The notes beneath the pieces are model-generated. The model had not been told where the DNA came from. It was given only the letters and a program-made list of their open reading frames with translations, and made no database searches. Positions 23,614 through 32,617 of a stretch of 64,000 bases of DNA are shown in pieces. Each line of letters opens with the position of its first letter. Position 1 is the first letter of the stretch. Origin of the DNA: CBDATA01 sp965215615 (lineage in GTDB: Bacteria > Acidobacteriota > Vicinamibacteria > Marinacidobacterales > Marinacidobacteraceae); contig OZ244068.1 of assembly GCA_965215615.1 (NCBI GenBank), positions 434,001 through 498,000 on the forward strand. The letters run 5' to 3'. Position numbers and translations under genes: made by a program.

Positions 23614-25107
23614 GTGACTCCCCACCCTTCGCAACCGCTCGCCGCGCTGGTCCGGGCTCTCTGCCGGGAGCCCCACGAGAGCGAGTGGCTGGAGTTCAAG
23701 GAGAACCAGGCTCACCCGGAGACGATCGGACAAAACGTCTCCGGTCTCGCGAATTTCGCCGTGATCGCGGACCGGCCGCGCGCGTGGATCGTCTGGGGCG
23801 TTCGCAATCACGACCACCGGATCGTGGGCACCTCCTTCGATCCCTTCGTCGCGCGAAAAGGGGCGGAATCGCTCGAAACATGGCTCCACAGCCAGCTTCG
23901 TCCCCGTCCGGGGATGCGGTTTCGGTCTGTCGTGATCGAAGGGAAGCCGGTGCTGCTGCTGGAGATCGAACCGGCGGTGGGAGAGCCCGTCCGTTTTGGG
24001 CAGAGCGCGTACATCCGGGTGGGCAGTTCGACCCGCAGGTTGGCCGATGCCTCGGGAAAGCAGCGTCAGCTCTGGCGGATCCTCGGCGCGACGGACTTCG
24101 AGAACGGAGCAGCGGCGGAGAACCTCACCGATTCGGAAGCGCTGAATCTGCTGGATTACCCGGTGTATTTCGACTTGCTCAAGCGACGGCAGCCGACGAC
24201 GCCGCGCTCGATTCTCGATGCTCTGGAATCCGACCGGCTCGTGCGCCGGAACCTCTCGGGACGATGGGAGATCACGAATCTGGGAGGAGTGCTGCTCGCC
24301 AGGCGACTTGCGGATTTCCGCCTGATTGGACGCAAGGCGCTCCGGGTCATCCGGTACGAAGGAAAGGGGCGGGTATTTGGCGGCAAGGAGACCGAGCTGG
24401 AAGGCGGTTATGCGCGGGCGCTTTCGACCACGATGGCTCTCCTGGATCAGATTCTTCCGGCGAACGAGGTCATCGAGCAGGCTCTTCGACGAACGGTGCC
24501 GATGTTCCCGCCGCTGGCGGTCCGCGAACTGGTGGCCAACGCCCTGATTCACCAGGACTTCAGCCAGCGTGGCGCTGGCCCGATGATCGAGATTTTCGAT
24601 GATCGGATCGAAGTCACGAATCCCGGAACTCCGCTCGTTCCCACCGACCGCTTCGTGGACAGCACTCCCAAATCGAGGAACGAAGCTCTGGCCGCGGTCA
24701 TGCGTCGTCTCGGACACTGCGAAGAGCGTGGCAGCGGCATCGACAAGGTGATCGCGCTCGTGGAGGCCTTCCAGCTTCCGCCGCCGCGCTTCGAGACTCC
24801 TCCGGAGGCGACGCGGGTCGTCCTGTTCGCCCCCAAGGACTTTGGAAAGATGGAGCGGAGCGAACGTGTTTGGGCCTCCTACCTGCACGCCTGTCTTCGT
24901 TTCGTGACCAGCGAATTCCTGACGAATTCCTCTCTGCGGGAGCGTTTCGGGATCGCCGAGAAGAATCGGGCGACGGTGTCGAGGTTGATCCGGGAGGCGA
25001 GGAAAGCCCGTCTCATCACTCCCTTCGAAAAGGATGCGTCGCCTCAATCCATGAAATACATCCCCTGGTGGGCCGCGCAGGAGAACGGCGGTGCTCCCGA
25101 GGATTGA
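23614..25107 (+). CDS. AlbA_2/HATPase_c_4 ATP-binding transcriptional-regulator-like protein
   Basis: 497 aa from a GTG. The N-terminal AlbA_2 (Schlafen-like) domain has ESEWLEFKENQAHPETIGQNVSGLANFAV and a glycine-rich VWGVRNHDHRIVGT. The middle GHKL-type ATPase part has VRELVANALIHQDFS (N-box E and N) and later GSGIDKV. A winged-helix-like C-terminus follows. Proteins of this type are common in accessory DNA and are often linked to regulation or defence, but no function is proven. A second, broken relative lies at 50477-51665. It begins an accessory stretch that runs to 29079. Confidence 0.88.
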   Translation: MTPHPSQPLAALVRALCREPHESEWLEFKENQAHPETIGQNVSGLANFAVIADRPRAWIVWGVRNHDHRIVGTSFDPFVARKGAESLETWLHSQLRPRPGMRFRSVVIEGKPVLLLEIEPAVGEPVRFGQSAYIRVGSSTRRLADASGKQRQLWRILGATDFENGAAAENLTDSEALNLLDYPVYFDLLKRRQPTTPRSILDALESDRLVRRNLSGRWEITNLGGVLLARRLADFRLIGRKALRVIRYEGKGRVFGGKETELEGGYARALSTTMALLDQILPANEVIEQALRRTVPMFPPLAVRELVANALIHQDFSQRGAGPMIEIFDDRIEVTNPGTPLVPTDRFVDSTPKSRNEALAAVMRRLGHCEERGSGIDKVIALVEAFQLPPPRFETPPEATRVVLFAPKDFGKMERSERVWASYLHACLRFVTSEFLTNSSLRERFGIAEKNRATVSRLIREARKARLITPFEKDASPQSMKYIPWWAAQENGGAPED

Positions 25108-25206
25108 TGGTCGTTCGGTGCGTTTTTGTTGATTGACGGACGGCTCCTGCTGCCAGAACCAGGCTTATGTCCATGAAAAAAATGGTTCAGGTCACTTGAC
25201 GGCCAT
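25108..25206. other. Intergenic region before the phosphatase-ADP-ribosylglycohydrolase gene
   Basis: 99 bp, more AT-rich than its surroundings. It holds a small CCAT-(7 nt)-ATGG hairpin and a nine-codon open frame starting at 25173. No convincing promoter was found. Confidence 0.3.
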
Positions 25207-26688
25207 TTGACCGAAGCCGCCCCGAAGACCAGCGAGACTCACCCGCTTCGGATCGCAAAGCTCTCGCCCGGCGAGGGCATGGGCCGGGTCGCTTTTTGCC
25301 CGTGCCCCGGGCGGGTGGACGATCGCGCCCGGTCCGGAGCGTGGGAGCGGGACCTCGACGCCGATCTCGACCGGGTGCGGGAAAGCGGCGCGACCGCGGT
25401 TCTGAGCCTTATCGAACCGTTCGAATTCGAGCGGCTGAAGGTGGAGGAGTTTCCCCGGAAGGTCCGGAACCGGAGCATGGAATGGTGGGGCGCGCCCATT
25501 CCGGACGGCCACCCTCCCGGCCCCGAATTCGAGGAGGCCTGGAGCCGCATCGGCGATGCGATCCGCGACCGGCTGCGGCTCGGCTTCGATGTCCTGGTCC
25601 ACTGCCGGGGCGGTCTTGGCCGCGCCGGGACCATCGCCGCCCGGCTGCTGGTCGAGCTTGGCGGAGACCCGGAGGATGCCATCCGGCGCGTTCGGAAAGC
25701 TCGCCCGTACGCGATCGAGAACGAGGCCCAGGCGGATCATGTTCGGCGACGGCGCGTCGTGCCGCCGGTTTCGCCCTCCCGAACCGAAGCGGCCGGGCGG
25801 GACCGGGCGCTCGGAGCATTTCTCGGCCTCGCGGTCGGCGACGCGGTGGGGGCGACCCTCGAATTCTCCAAGCGCGATTCCGAACCGCGGCTGACCGACC
25901 TGATCGGGGGCGGCCCGCACCGGCTCACCCCCGGCCATTGGACCGACGACACCGCGATGGCGCTCGCGCTCGCCGAGAGCCTCGTCGCCTGTGGATCGCT
26001 CGATTGCCGCGACCTGATGGAGCGCTTCGCCCGTTGGTGGCGGCGCGGGGAGTACTCCTGCACCGGGAGCTGCTTCGACATCGGGCTCACGGTGCGGGCG
26101 GCGCTCGCCCGGTACGAAGAGACCGGCGACCCCATGGCGGGAGTCACCGATCCGCGCACCGCCGGCAACGGCTCGCTGATGCGGCTCGCTCCGGTCGCCC
26201 TTCGTTTTTCGGAGGATCGGGAGGCGCTCCTCGCGGCGGCTGCCGAGCAGTCCCGGACGACCCACGGCGCACAAGAGACGGTGGATGCCTGCCGGGGTTT
26301 CGCGGCGCTCCTCGCTGACGGGGTCCACGGGATGCCCCGCGCCGAAGTTCTCGCGCCGCGGGATTTCGCGGGCGCTCCGAAGATCGCGGAAATCCTCGCC
26401 GGGAGCTGGCGCGGAAAGCCTCGGGAGGAAATCCGCTCGGGTGGCTACGTCGTGGATACTCTCGAAGCGGCGCTCTGGTCGGTGGCGCGGACCGCCGATT
26501 TCCGGAGCGCGGTCCTGCTGGCGGCGAACCTCGGGGGCGACGCGGACACCGTGGCAGCGGTCACCGGCCAGCTCGCGGGTGCGTTCTACGGGATGAGCGG
26601 CATTCCCGAAGAATGGCTCGGGAAGCTGGCCTGGAAGGACCGGCTGCTCGCTGCCGGCGAGGCGCTACGGGCAGCGGCGATCCGGTAG
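25207..26688 (+). CDS. Dual-specificity phosphatase fused to ADP-ribosylglycohydrolase
   Basis: 493 aa from a TTG. Residues 15-185 form a cysteine phosphatase: the general acid D100 lies in APIPDGHPP and the P-loop is VHCRGGLGRAGT with C133 and R139. Residues 200-490 form a DraG/ARH domain with TPGHWTDDTAMALALAESL, NGSLMRLAPV and GGDADTVAAVTGQLAG, all metal and substrate-binding hallmarks. ARH enzymes remove ADP-ribose from proteins or nucleic acids, and the phosphatase half would remove phosphate. One polypeptide reversing two modifications is unusual. Its neighbours are conflict-type genes, so it may counter a toxin or regulate signalling; that is inference. Confidence 0.9.
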   Translation: MTEAAPKTSETHPLRIAKLSPGEGMGRVAFCPCPGRVDDRARSGAWERDLDADLDRVRESGATAVLSLIEPFEFERLKVEEFPRKVRNRSMEWWGAPIPDGHPPGPEFEEAWSRIGDAIRDRLRLGFDVLVHCRGGLGRAGTIAARLLVELGGDPEDAIRRVRKARPYAIENEAQADHVRRRRVVPPVSPSRTEAAGRDRALGAFLGLAVGDAVGATLEFSKRDSEPRLTDLIGGGPHRLTPGHWTDDTAMALALAESLVACGSLDCRDLMERFARWWRRGEYSCTGSCFDIGLTVRAALARYEETGDPMAGVTDPRTAGNGSLMRLAPVALRFSEDREALLAAAAEQSRTTHGAQETVDACRGFAALLADGVHGMPRAEVLAPRDFAGAPKIAEILAGSWRGKPREEIRSGGYVVDTLEAALWSVARTADFRSAVLLAANLGGDADTVAAVTGQLAGAFYGMSGIPEEWLGKLAWKDRLLAAGEALRAAAIR

Positions 26689-26696
26689 TCGCCGAC

Positions 26697-28250
26697 TCAC
26701 ATCCCCCAGACCGTCACCGGCGCGGCCTCTTCGCGCCGGATCTTCTGCTCCCTGCTTCGGCCTTCCCGCCGGTCGAAGATGACCAGATGCCCGGCCGCCG
26801 CTCCGCACCGGTCCATGTACTCCCGGGTCTGCCCGATCCCCCGCTCCCGCGTCGTCTCGAAGCTGCCCCGCAGCAGCTTGCACTCGATCACCGTCTTCCT
26901 GATTTCGTCGCCGACCGGCCACGCGACGAGCAGGTCGGTTCGGAGCCATCCGAACCCATACTCGCGCTCGATCCGGCCCCCGGCATTCACGACCCGCTGG
27001 AGAAACGCCTGGAGGAGTAGCTGAGGGCCGGCCTCCCGGTAGTCGAAGCGCCCCACCCAGTGCTCCGAGTGCTCGCGGAAGAACTGCTGGAAGGCCGCGA
27101 GCAGTCGTTCCACCCGGAGTTCTCCGTCCTCCACGAAGGAGGGCGGGTCCACAGTCAGGAAAGCCTCGGTTGTCGCCGTGAGGTCGCGCGGAATCACTTC
27201 CTGGTAGATCGGGTTCGCGATCCGTACCGGGTTGTCCTGCGCGATGAGGCCAAGGTCACGGACGTACTGCAGGTCGTCAACCGGGATGCGAGGTGCGTCA
27301 GGATCGCCGCTCAGCAGGGGCGCGATCACCCGCCGCACCCGCTCCTCTCCCAATTTGTCGGTGAGCTGGTCGAGGTGCGTGACCCGCTTCCGGATCAGCG
27401 TTTCGCGGGCTTCGTGGATCGCCGGCGCGGAGATCGCACAGCTCCGGTCCCGGTTCGCTTTCGCGGCTTCATACGCAAGCGCATTCACGAGCCACGGCTG
27501 GCCCCGGGTCAGCCGGAAGACTTCCCGGCGCGCGTCTTCCGTCCAGTTCTGGCCGGTCTCGTCCGTGTGCTGCTTGAGCAACGCTTCGACATCCGCCTCG
27601 TTGAAGTCGCCGAGCCGGAGCGATTCGGCCTTGATGTTGAAAGCGCTGCCGCCGGTGATGATGGCCTTGTCCCTCGTGGAGTGGATGCGGTAGTCGCGGA
27701 TATCGCGCACGCCGCAGAGAATCACCGCCTGGGGGAAGTGCACCGGCCGGTCGGTGTACCCGGCGCGGAGCTGGCGGAGGACCGATATCAGCGTGTCGCC
27801 AACGAGCGCATCGATTTCATCGAGAAGGAGCACAACAGGACGTGAGTCCACCGCCGACCAGGCCGCGAGCGTCTCCTGGAGCGCCCCGAAAGGTCCGACT
27901 TCCGCCAGAACGCGGGGCCACTCTTCCCGAACGGACCGATCCCCGAGAACGCTCTCCGCCTCCCGCGCCAGGCCATTCAGGATCGAACGCATCGCCTGTT
28001 CGACATCTTCCCGCGCCGCCTGCGCCGGCTCGGCGTTGACATAGACGCACCGGAACCGGTTCCCGGCGTTCAGCCGGTCGCGGAGCGCGAGCAGCGCCGA
28101 GGTCTTGCCCGTCTGCCGGGGAGCGTGGAGGACGAAGTACTTTTGCTGGTGGATCAGCTCGTCGAGTTCCTCAGCATCGAGACGCGCCAGCGGAGGCAGG
28201 CAGTAATGGCGCGCCGGAACGACCGGGCCGGCGGTATTGAAGAATCGCAA
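26697..28250 (-). CDS. AAA ATPase with C-terminal PD-(D/E)XK-like region
   Basis: 517 aa from a TTG at 28250, where the family's usual start (M/L)RFFNTAGPV begins; a TTG at 28304 would add 18 residues. The Walker A-like motif is APRQTGKTS in HQQKYFVLHAPRQTGKTSAL, and Walker B is VVLLLDEIDAL. The C-terminal part has FGWLRTDLLVAWP followed by KTVIECKLLRG, a D...ExK pattern suggesting a restriction-endonuclease-like fold. The domain order resembles the AAA copies at 213-12178, but the family is different. Function unknown; it lies head-to-head with the Phd-VapC operon. Confidence 0.85.
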   Translation of the reverse strand: MRFFNTAGPVVPARHYCLPPLARLDAEELDELIHQQKYFVLHAPRQTGKTSALLALRDRLNAGNRFRCVYVNAEPAQAAREDVEQAMRSILNGLAREAESVLGDRSVREEWPRVLAEVGPFGALQETLAAWSAVDSRPVVLLLDEIDALVGDTLISVLRQLRAGYTDRPVHFPQAVILCGVRDIRDYRIHSTRDKAIITGGSAFNIKAESLRLGDFNEADVEALLKQHTDETGQNWTEDARREVFRLTRGQPWLVNALAYEAAKANRDRSCAISAPAIHEARETLIRKRVTHLDQLTDKLGEERVRRVIAPLLSGDPDAPRIPVDDLQYVRDLGLIAQDNPVRIANPIYQEVIPRDLTATTEAFLTVDPPSFVEDGELRVERLLAAFQQFFREHSEHWVGRFDYREAGPQLLLQAFLQRVVNAGGRIEREYGFGWLRTDLLVAWPVGDEIRKTVIECKLLRGSFETTRERGIGQTREYMDRCGAAAGHLVIFDRREGRSREQKIRREEAAPVTVWGM

Positions 28251-28347
28251 GCAGTCCCGATTCTCGCACAAGCGCCCCGCGACAGCGGCGGATGCTCCGG
28301 ACAAGGGGAACCATCACGCGCCGCCTCTCGGCTCGGCTCGGAGGCAA

Positions 28348-28380
28348 TGGATGCCCGCCGGGGTTTGCGGCGCTCCTCGC
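28348..28380 (+). repeat. Short relic similar to the ADP-ribosylglycohydrolase coding sequence
   Basis: These 33 bases match 26282-26315 with one mismatch and one missing base. With the base restored they would read DARRGFAALLA followed by IGELSS and stop. This could be the remnant of a second ADP-ribosylglycohydrolase gene or of a local duplication. Confidence 0.4.
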
Positions 28381-28407
28381 CATCGGCGAACTCTCTTCAT
28401 AAACACC

Positions 28408-28426
28408 AGTCTGACTAGACTATAAT
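28408..28426 (+). promoter_or_regulatory. Promoter and probable operator of the Phd-VapC operon
   Basis: A perfect TATAAT (28421-28426) lies 6 nt before the antitoxin ATG. It overlaps the inverted repeat AGTCT-(4 nt)-AGACT at 28408-28421. Toxin-antitoxin operons of this type are normally repressed by the antitoxin, so the repeat is a plausible operator. Confidence 0.6.
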
Positions 28427-28432
28427 GAAACC

Positions 28433-28702
28433 ATGAATCTGACGTATTCCACCTACGAAGCCAAGGCGCGCTTTTCCGAAGTCATTCGGCTCGTTCGCGA
28501 AGGGCGCACCGTGGAGGTGTCCTACCACGGGAAGCCGGTGGCGGAAATCCGGCCGGTGCGGCCAGCGAAATCCCTGGAGGAACACTTCGAAGACCTCGAA
28601 CGTCGCGGAATCATTTCGCCCGCTGCGGACCCGGATGCCCCGCTGGAGCCGATCGCCTCTCGGCCCGGTGCCTTGAAGCGTTTCCTGGACGAACGGGATT
28701 GA
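28433..28702 (+). CDS. Type II antitoxin, Phd/YefM family
   Basis: 89 aa. The N-terminal half (YSTYEAKARFSEVIRLVREGRTVEVSYHGKPVAEIRPV) is the Phd/YefM DNA-binding fold. The acidic C-terminal tail would bind the toxin. It neutralises the PIN toxin encoded next and probably represses its own promoter. Its stop overlaps the TTG start of the toxin by two bases. Confidence 0.92.
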   Translation: MNLTYSTYEAKARFSEVIRLVREGRTVEVSYHGKPVAEIRPVRPAKSLEEHFEDLERRGIISPAADPDAPLEPIASRPGALKRFLDERD

Positions 28703-29079
28703 GCGTCGCCTACGTGGATTCGTCGGTTCTCGTGGCGATCGCGCTCGGAGAAGCCGGGAGCGACGAAGTGCGCGATCGTCTGTTGCGGTTCTCCCGCCTT
28801 TGCTCGTCGAATTTGCTGGAGGCGGAGATGCGATCGGCGCTGGCGCGAGAGGGGGTCGCCTTCGAGTGGCAGGGCATCGGCCGGATTCGCTGGATCCATC
28901 CCGAGCGGCCACTCAGCGAGGAGATCGGGAGGGTGCTCGGAGCCGGATACCTGCGCGGTGCCGATCTGTGGCATCTGGCCACCGCGCTTTCGATCGCGCA
29001 CGATCCGACAAGGATGAGCTTCATCACGCTCGACGAGCGCCAGCGAGACGTGGCGATGCGACTCGGTTTTCGGGTCTGA
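28699..29079 (+). CDS. vapC: VapC-type PIN-domain toxin
   Basis: 126 aa from a TTG that overlaps the antitoxin stop. The four acidic PIN positions are present: YVDSS (D6), NLLEAEM (E), RGADLWHLA (D) and TLDERQ (D). VapC toxins cleave tRNA or rRNA and stop growth when unbound. It looks intact, in contrast to the MNT/HEPN pair upstream. Confidence 0.92.
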   Translation: MSVAYVDSSVLVAIALGEAGSDEVRDRLLRFSRLCSSNLLEAEMRSALAREGVAFEWQGIGRIRWIHPERPLSEEIGRVLGAGYLRGADLWHLATALSIAHDPTRMSFITLDERQRDVAMRLGFRV

Positions 29080-29086
29080 CACGGGC

Positions 29087-29271
29087 TAGCAGGCTGTGGA
29101 AAAACTAACGCGGCATTCGACGAGCGATGCATCCCGTCTGAACGCTCGCCTGGAGGCTCGCTCTTCGTTGCGATTCGCTCGAAATAGCGCTGCTATTGCT
29201 CACTCACGCGCCTTGTCAGCCGGGCGCCTCACCCGTCTCGGTGCTCACGCCAGTTTATCCACAGCCTGTTA
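29087..29271. mobile_element. MITE-like element, full-length copy (185 bp)
   Basis: It has 20-bp imperfect terminal inverted repeats (TAGCAGGCTGTGGAAAAACT and, read from the other end, TAACAGGCTGTGGATAAACT), two mismatches. It has no coding capacity and an internal hairpin AATAGC-GCT-GCTATT. A truncated relative lies at 38363-38491 and a short deleted one at 37405-37492. The mobilising transposase is not in this window. Confidence 0.65.
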
Positions 29272-29370
29272 CACGAATCAGTCAGCGGTATCTGGCAATG
29301 GGATTCGAAAAGTGGACAGACTACGCCCCCGTTCGTGGCACGCTCCCCTCCGGCGCATCCCGAGCCGGAC

Positions 29371-31905
29371 TCAGTCGGTCAGCAGGCCGAGCGGTTTCCG
29401 CCGCAGGACATCCGCCGCCGCGAACGCGCCGACCACTGCTGCGCCGAAACCCGCCCCGGCGATGGCGACGAGCGCGGTCCAGGGTTCGAGGGTGAACGGA
29501 ACCCGCATCACCTCGCGCACCACATAGAGGGTCACCGCCGCTCCGAAGAGCGCCGCCGCCGCCCCGGCGAGTCCGCCGATGGCACCGTGCTCGATCAGCG
29601 TCAGCGCGACCACCCGCGAGCGGGCGGCACCGAGCACCCGGAGCACCGCCGTCTCGCGCCGCCTCGCGCCCATGTGGACCGCGACCGAACCCACGAGGAT
29701 CAGGACACCCCCGATGACCGCGATCAGCCCCACCACCCGGATCGCGAGCGCCACCGCGTTCGCCACCTCCTGCATGGTGTCGAGCACGTCCCGCAGGTCC
29801 ACCACCGTCACGTTCGGGAACGCGCCGACCACCGCCGCCTGGAAGCGGGCGCGCTCGGTGATGCCGTCCGGCCCCCGGACGAACCCCGCCCAGGTCATCG
29901 GGAAATCCCGCAGGTTGTCCGGATGGAACAGGAAGGTGAAGCCGCCGTTCCTCGCGTTCCTCCACTCCACATCGCGGATCGAGGTGATGCGGGCATCGAG
30001 CGTCTCGCCGAGGATCCGGAACCGGACGACATCCCCGACCTCGAGCCCGTACTCGCGTTGCATCTGGATCTCCGCCGAGACCTCGATCCCGTCGGCCGGA
30101 CGGCCGCCCCAGAACTCGCCGTCCACGAGCGTTTCGTTGTCGTCGAGCGTCGTGCGGGAGCTGATCGTGTATTCCCGGCCGAGACCACCGACCTCCCGGA
30201 CCGCCTCACGATCCTCGAGCCGGACATTCCGCCCGAAGACCGCGTGGATCCGCCCCTGGATCACCGGGATCAGCCGGATATCCGGTGACCCTTCGGCGAG
30301 GGCGCTTTCCCGGACCCGCTCCACCTGATCTCCCTGAATATCGAGGAAAAACAGATCCGGAGCGGCGCTGTCCTGCTGGAAACTGAATTCCCGCCGCAGG
30401 TTGGACTCGATCCCGGTCACTGCGGTCACGAGGAACACGCCGACCCCGAGCGCGACGAGGATCACCCGGACCTGATTCGCCCCGCGGAGCACCGTCCGGA
30501 GCGCGTGGCGCACCGCGAAGTTCTTCGATCCGGCGAACGGGCGGAGCGCCCGGATCAGCACCCCGCCGAGCAGCCAGAGCGAGACCGCGACCCCGACGAA
30601 TCCGCCGGAGACCGCGAGGGTGATCGGGAGCGACCCCGACTGGAGCCCGGCGAGCAGCAGGAAGGCGGCCGCCACCGCCGCCCCCACCGCGATCTCCAGC
30701 CGGCGTTCCCGCGGACTCCCGCCCGCAAGCAGATCCCCGCTGCGCAAGAGGCCGAGCGGGCGGACCCGGCGGAGCGGAAGAAGCGGCGCGATGGCGGCCA
30801 GCAGCGAGACCGCCCCGCCGGTGAGCGCCCCTTGTCCGGCGGCGGCCAGCGTCAGCCGGGCGCTCACCTGAACCCCGGCCATCTGCACTTCGGGCACGAA
30901 GGAGAGCGCCGCCGCCCCGAGCCCGATGCCGAACGCGCTCGCGAGTCCGGCGAGGGCGGTCACCTGGAGCAGCGCCGTCAGGAAGATGGTCCCGGCCCCC
31001 ACTCCCAGACATCGCTGGATGGCCGCCGAGGGAAGGTTCTGGACGGTGAAGGTGCGGATGACGCTGAACACGCCCACCGCTCCCAGCACGAGGATCACGA
31101 ACCCGGCGAGGCTCAGGTAGTCCTCGCCGCGCTGGATACGCCGGGAGACGCGATCGCCGGTCTCGCGGAGCGTGCGCACCCGGACCGGCGTGTCCTCGAA
31201 CGCGCCGCGCAGATCCCAGGCGAAGTCGGTGGCGGCTTCTTCGGTCTCGAACGAGAAGAGCCTCTCGTGTCCGCCCCGTGACGGGATGTCGAGAAGACCC
31301 GACTCCATGAGATCCTGATGGCCCACCAGCACCCGCGGCCCGCGGCGGAAAAAGTCCACTCCGGCACCCACTTCCTTGAGCAGGACACCGCGAACCTCGA
31401 AAGGCTGGCCCCCGAGCAGGATGAGGTCGCCGACCCCGGTCCCGAGCCGCGCGACGACTTCCGGCCGGACGAGTGCCCCCCGGCCCGCAAGCAGATCGGG
31501 CCGATACACCCCGCCTTCGACTTCCATCGTGCCGTAGAGCGGGAACCCCTCGTCCACCCCCTTCAGCTCCACCATCATCCCGCGCTCTTCGCCGGATTCC
31601 GTGCGCGCCAGGGTGGCGAGACCGGCGGCCCGCGCCGTGCCGGCCACCGGGTGGGCCGCCACCTTTTCGCGGAGGATGAAGCGCTCGTTCTCGTCGAAGC
31701 CTTCGGAAGTCGAGACCCGCACGTCGGCGGCGAGCAGCGACCGGGATTCGCTCATGAGCGCCGCCCGCAGGCTGTCGGCCGCCGAGCGGAGCACTACGAT
31801 CGCCGCCACTCCGAGACCCACCGCGAGGAAGAAAGGCAGCAGCCGACGGACCGAGGACCGCAGCTCGCGGGCCGCCATCCGGAAAGCGAAACGCGCTTCA
31901 GGCAT
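29371..31905 (-). CDS. ybbP: ABC transporter permease, YbbP family
   Basis: 844 aa, the size of YbbP-type double FtsX permeases. It has an N-terminal helix (FFLAVGLGVAAIVVLRSAA), a large extracytoplasmic domain, a first FtsX helix block at about 250-400, a second periplasmic domain and a final FtsX block ending in ADVLRRKPLGLLTD. The start overlaps the YbbA stop by 8 bp. With TesA and YbbA it forms the tesA-ybbA-ybbP cluster known from many bacteria; substrate not established. Confidence 0.88.
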   Translation of the reverse strand: MPEARFAFRMAARELRSSVRRLLPFFLAVGLGVAAIVVLRSAADSLRAALMSESRSLLAADVRVSTSEGFDENERFILREKVAAHPVAGTARAAGLATLARTESGEERGMMVELKGVDEGFPLYGTMEVEGGVYRPDLLAGRGALVRPEVVARLGTGVGDLILLGGQPFEVRGVLLKEVGAGVDFFRRGPRVLVGHQDLMESGLLDIPSRGGHERLFSFETEEAATDFAWDLRGAFEDTPVRVRTLRETGDRVSRRIQRGEDYLSLAGFVILVLGAVGVFSVIRTFTVQNLPSAAIQRCLGVGAGTIFLTALLQVTALAGLASAFGIGLGAAALSFVPEVQMAGVQVSARLTLAAAGQGALTGGAVSLLAAIAPLLPLRRVRPLGLLRSGDLLAGGSPRERRLEIAVGAAVAAAFLLLAGLQSGSLPITLAVSGGFVGVAVSLWLLGGVLIRALRPFAGSKNFAVRHALRTVLRGANQVRVILVALGVGVFLVTAVTGIESNLRREFSFQQDSAAPDLFFLDIQGDQVERVRESALAEGSPDIRLIPVIQGRIHAVFGRNVRLEDREAVREVGGLGREYTISSRTTLDDNETLVDGEFWGGRPADGIEVSAEIQMQREYGLEVGDVVRFRILGETLDARITSIRDVEWRNARNGGFTFLFHPDNLRDFPMTWAGFVRGPDGITERARFQAAVVGAFPNVTVVDLRDVLDTMQEVANAVALAIRVVGLIAVIGGVLILVGSVAVHMGARRRETAVLRVLGAARSRVVALTLIEHGAIGGLAGAAAALFGAAVTLYVVREVMRVPFTLEPWTALVAIAGAGFGAAVVGAFAAADVLRRKPLGLLTD

Positions 31906-32617
31906 CCACCAGTTCCGGGATCGGCGCGGGCCGGTCGGGGGCGAGCGCGCCGGAGCGCAGCAGCAGGCGCTCGTCGGCGCGGGCGGCGAGGTCCGAATCG
32001 TGGGTCGCCACCACGATGGTCGTCCCGAAGCGTTCCCGCACCTGGATCAGCAGGGCGGCGATCCGGGCACCGGTTTCCTCGTCGAGGTTGCCGGTCGGCT
32101 CATCCGCGAGGATCAGCCGGGGCTGGTTGGAGATGGCCCGGGCGATGGCCACCCGTTGCTGCTCGCCGCCGGACATCTGCGAGGGCAGGTGGTGGGCTCG
32201 CGGTGTCAGGCCGAAGGCGTCGAGCACCTCCGCCGCCCGATCGAGGGCATCGTCCGCTCCGGCGATTTCGAGCGGGACCGCCGCGTTTTCGAGCGCGGTG
32301 AGGTTGGGGAGCAGGTGGAACGACTGGAATACGAACCCGATGTTCCGGGAACGGAACCGGGCGAGCTCCTCCTCGCCGAGGGTCCCGAGGTCGGTCCCGG
32401 CGATCCGGACATGGCCCCGGGTCGGGTGGTCGAGCCCGGCGAGCAGGCCGAGGAGGGTGGATTTGCCGCTTCCCGAAGGCCCGCGGATCGCCACCACCGA
32501 CCCGGCAGCCACCACGAAATCCAGGTCCTCCAGGATCGTCAGCGGGAATTCGCCGCTCCGCACCGTCTTTTCGAGGCCGAGCGCCTCGATCATGGGCTCG
32601 ACCATCGGCTCGCTCAT
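31898..32617 (-). CDS. ybbA: ABC transporter ATP-binding protein, YbbA family
   Basis: 239 aa from an ATG that overlaps the TesA stop (ATGA). Walker A is GPSGSGKST, the signature is MSGGEQQR, Walker B is LILADEPTGNLD, and the switch His lies in VATHDSD. The open frame further upstream lies inside tesA. It is the ATPase for the YbbP permease encoded next. Confidence 0.92.
   Translation of the reverse strand: MSEPMVEPMIEALGLEKTVRSGEFPLTILEDLDFVVAAGSVVAIRGPSGSGKSTLLGLLAGLDHPTRGHVRIAGTDLGTLGEEELARFRSRNIGFVFQSFHLLPNLTALENAAVPLEIAGADDALDRAAEVLDAFGLTPRAHHLPSQMSGGEQQRVAIARAISNQPRLILADEPTGNLDEETGARIAALLIQVRERFGTTIVVATHDSDLAARADERLLLRSGALAPDRPAPIPELVDA

Noticed and set aside
25173..25199. Nine-codon leader peptide (MKKMVQVT) before the phosphatase fusion
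   Set aside because: No attenuator-like alternative hairpins or rich run of one amino acid; no Shine-Dalgarno sequence. Likely chance in an AT-rich gap.
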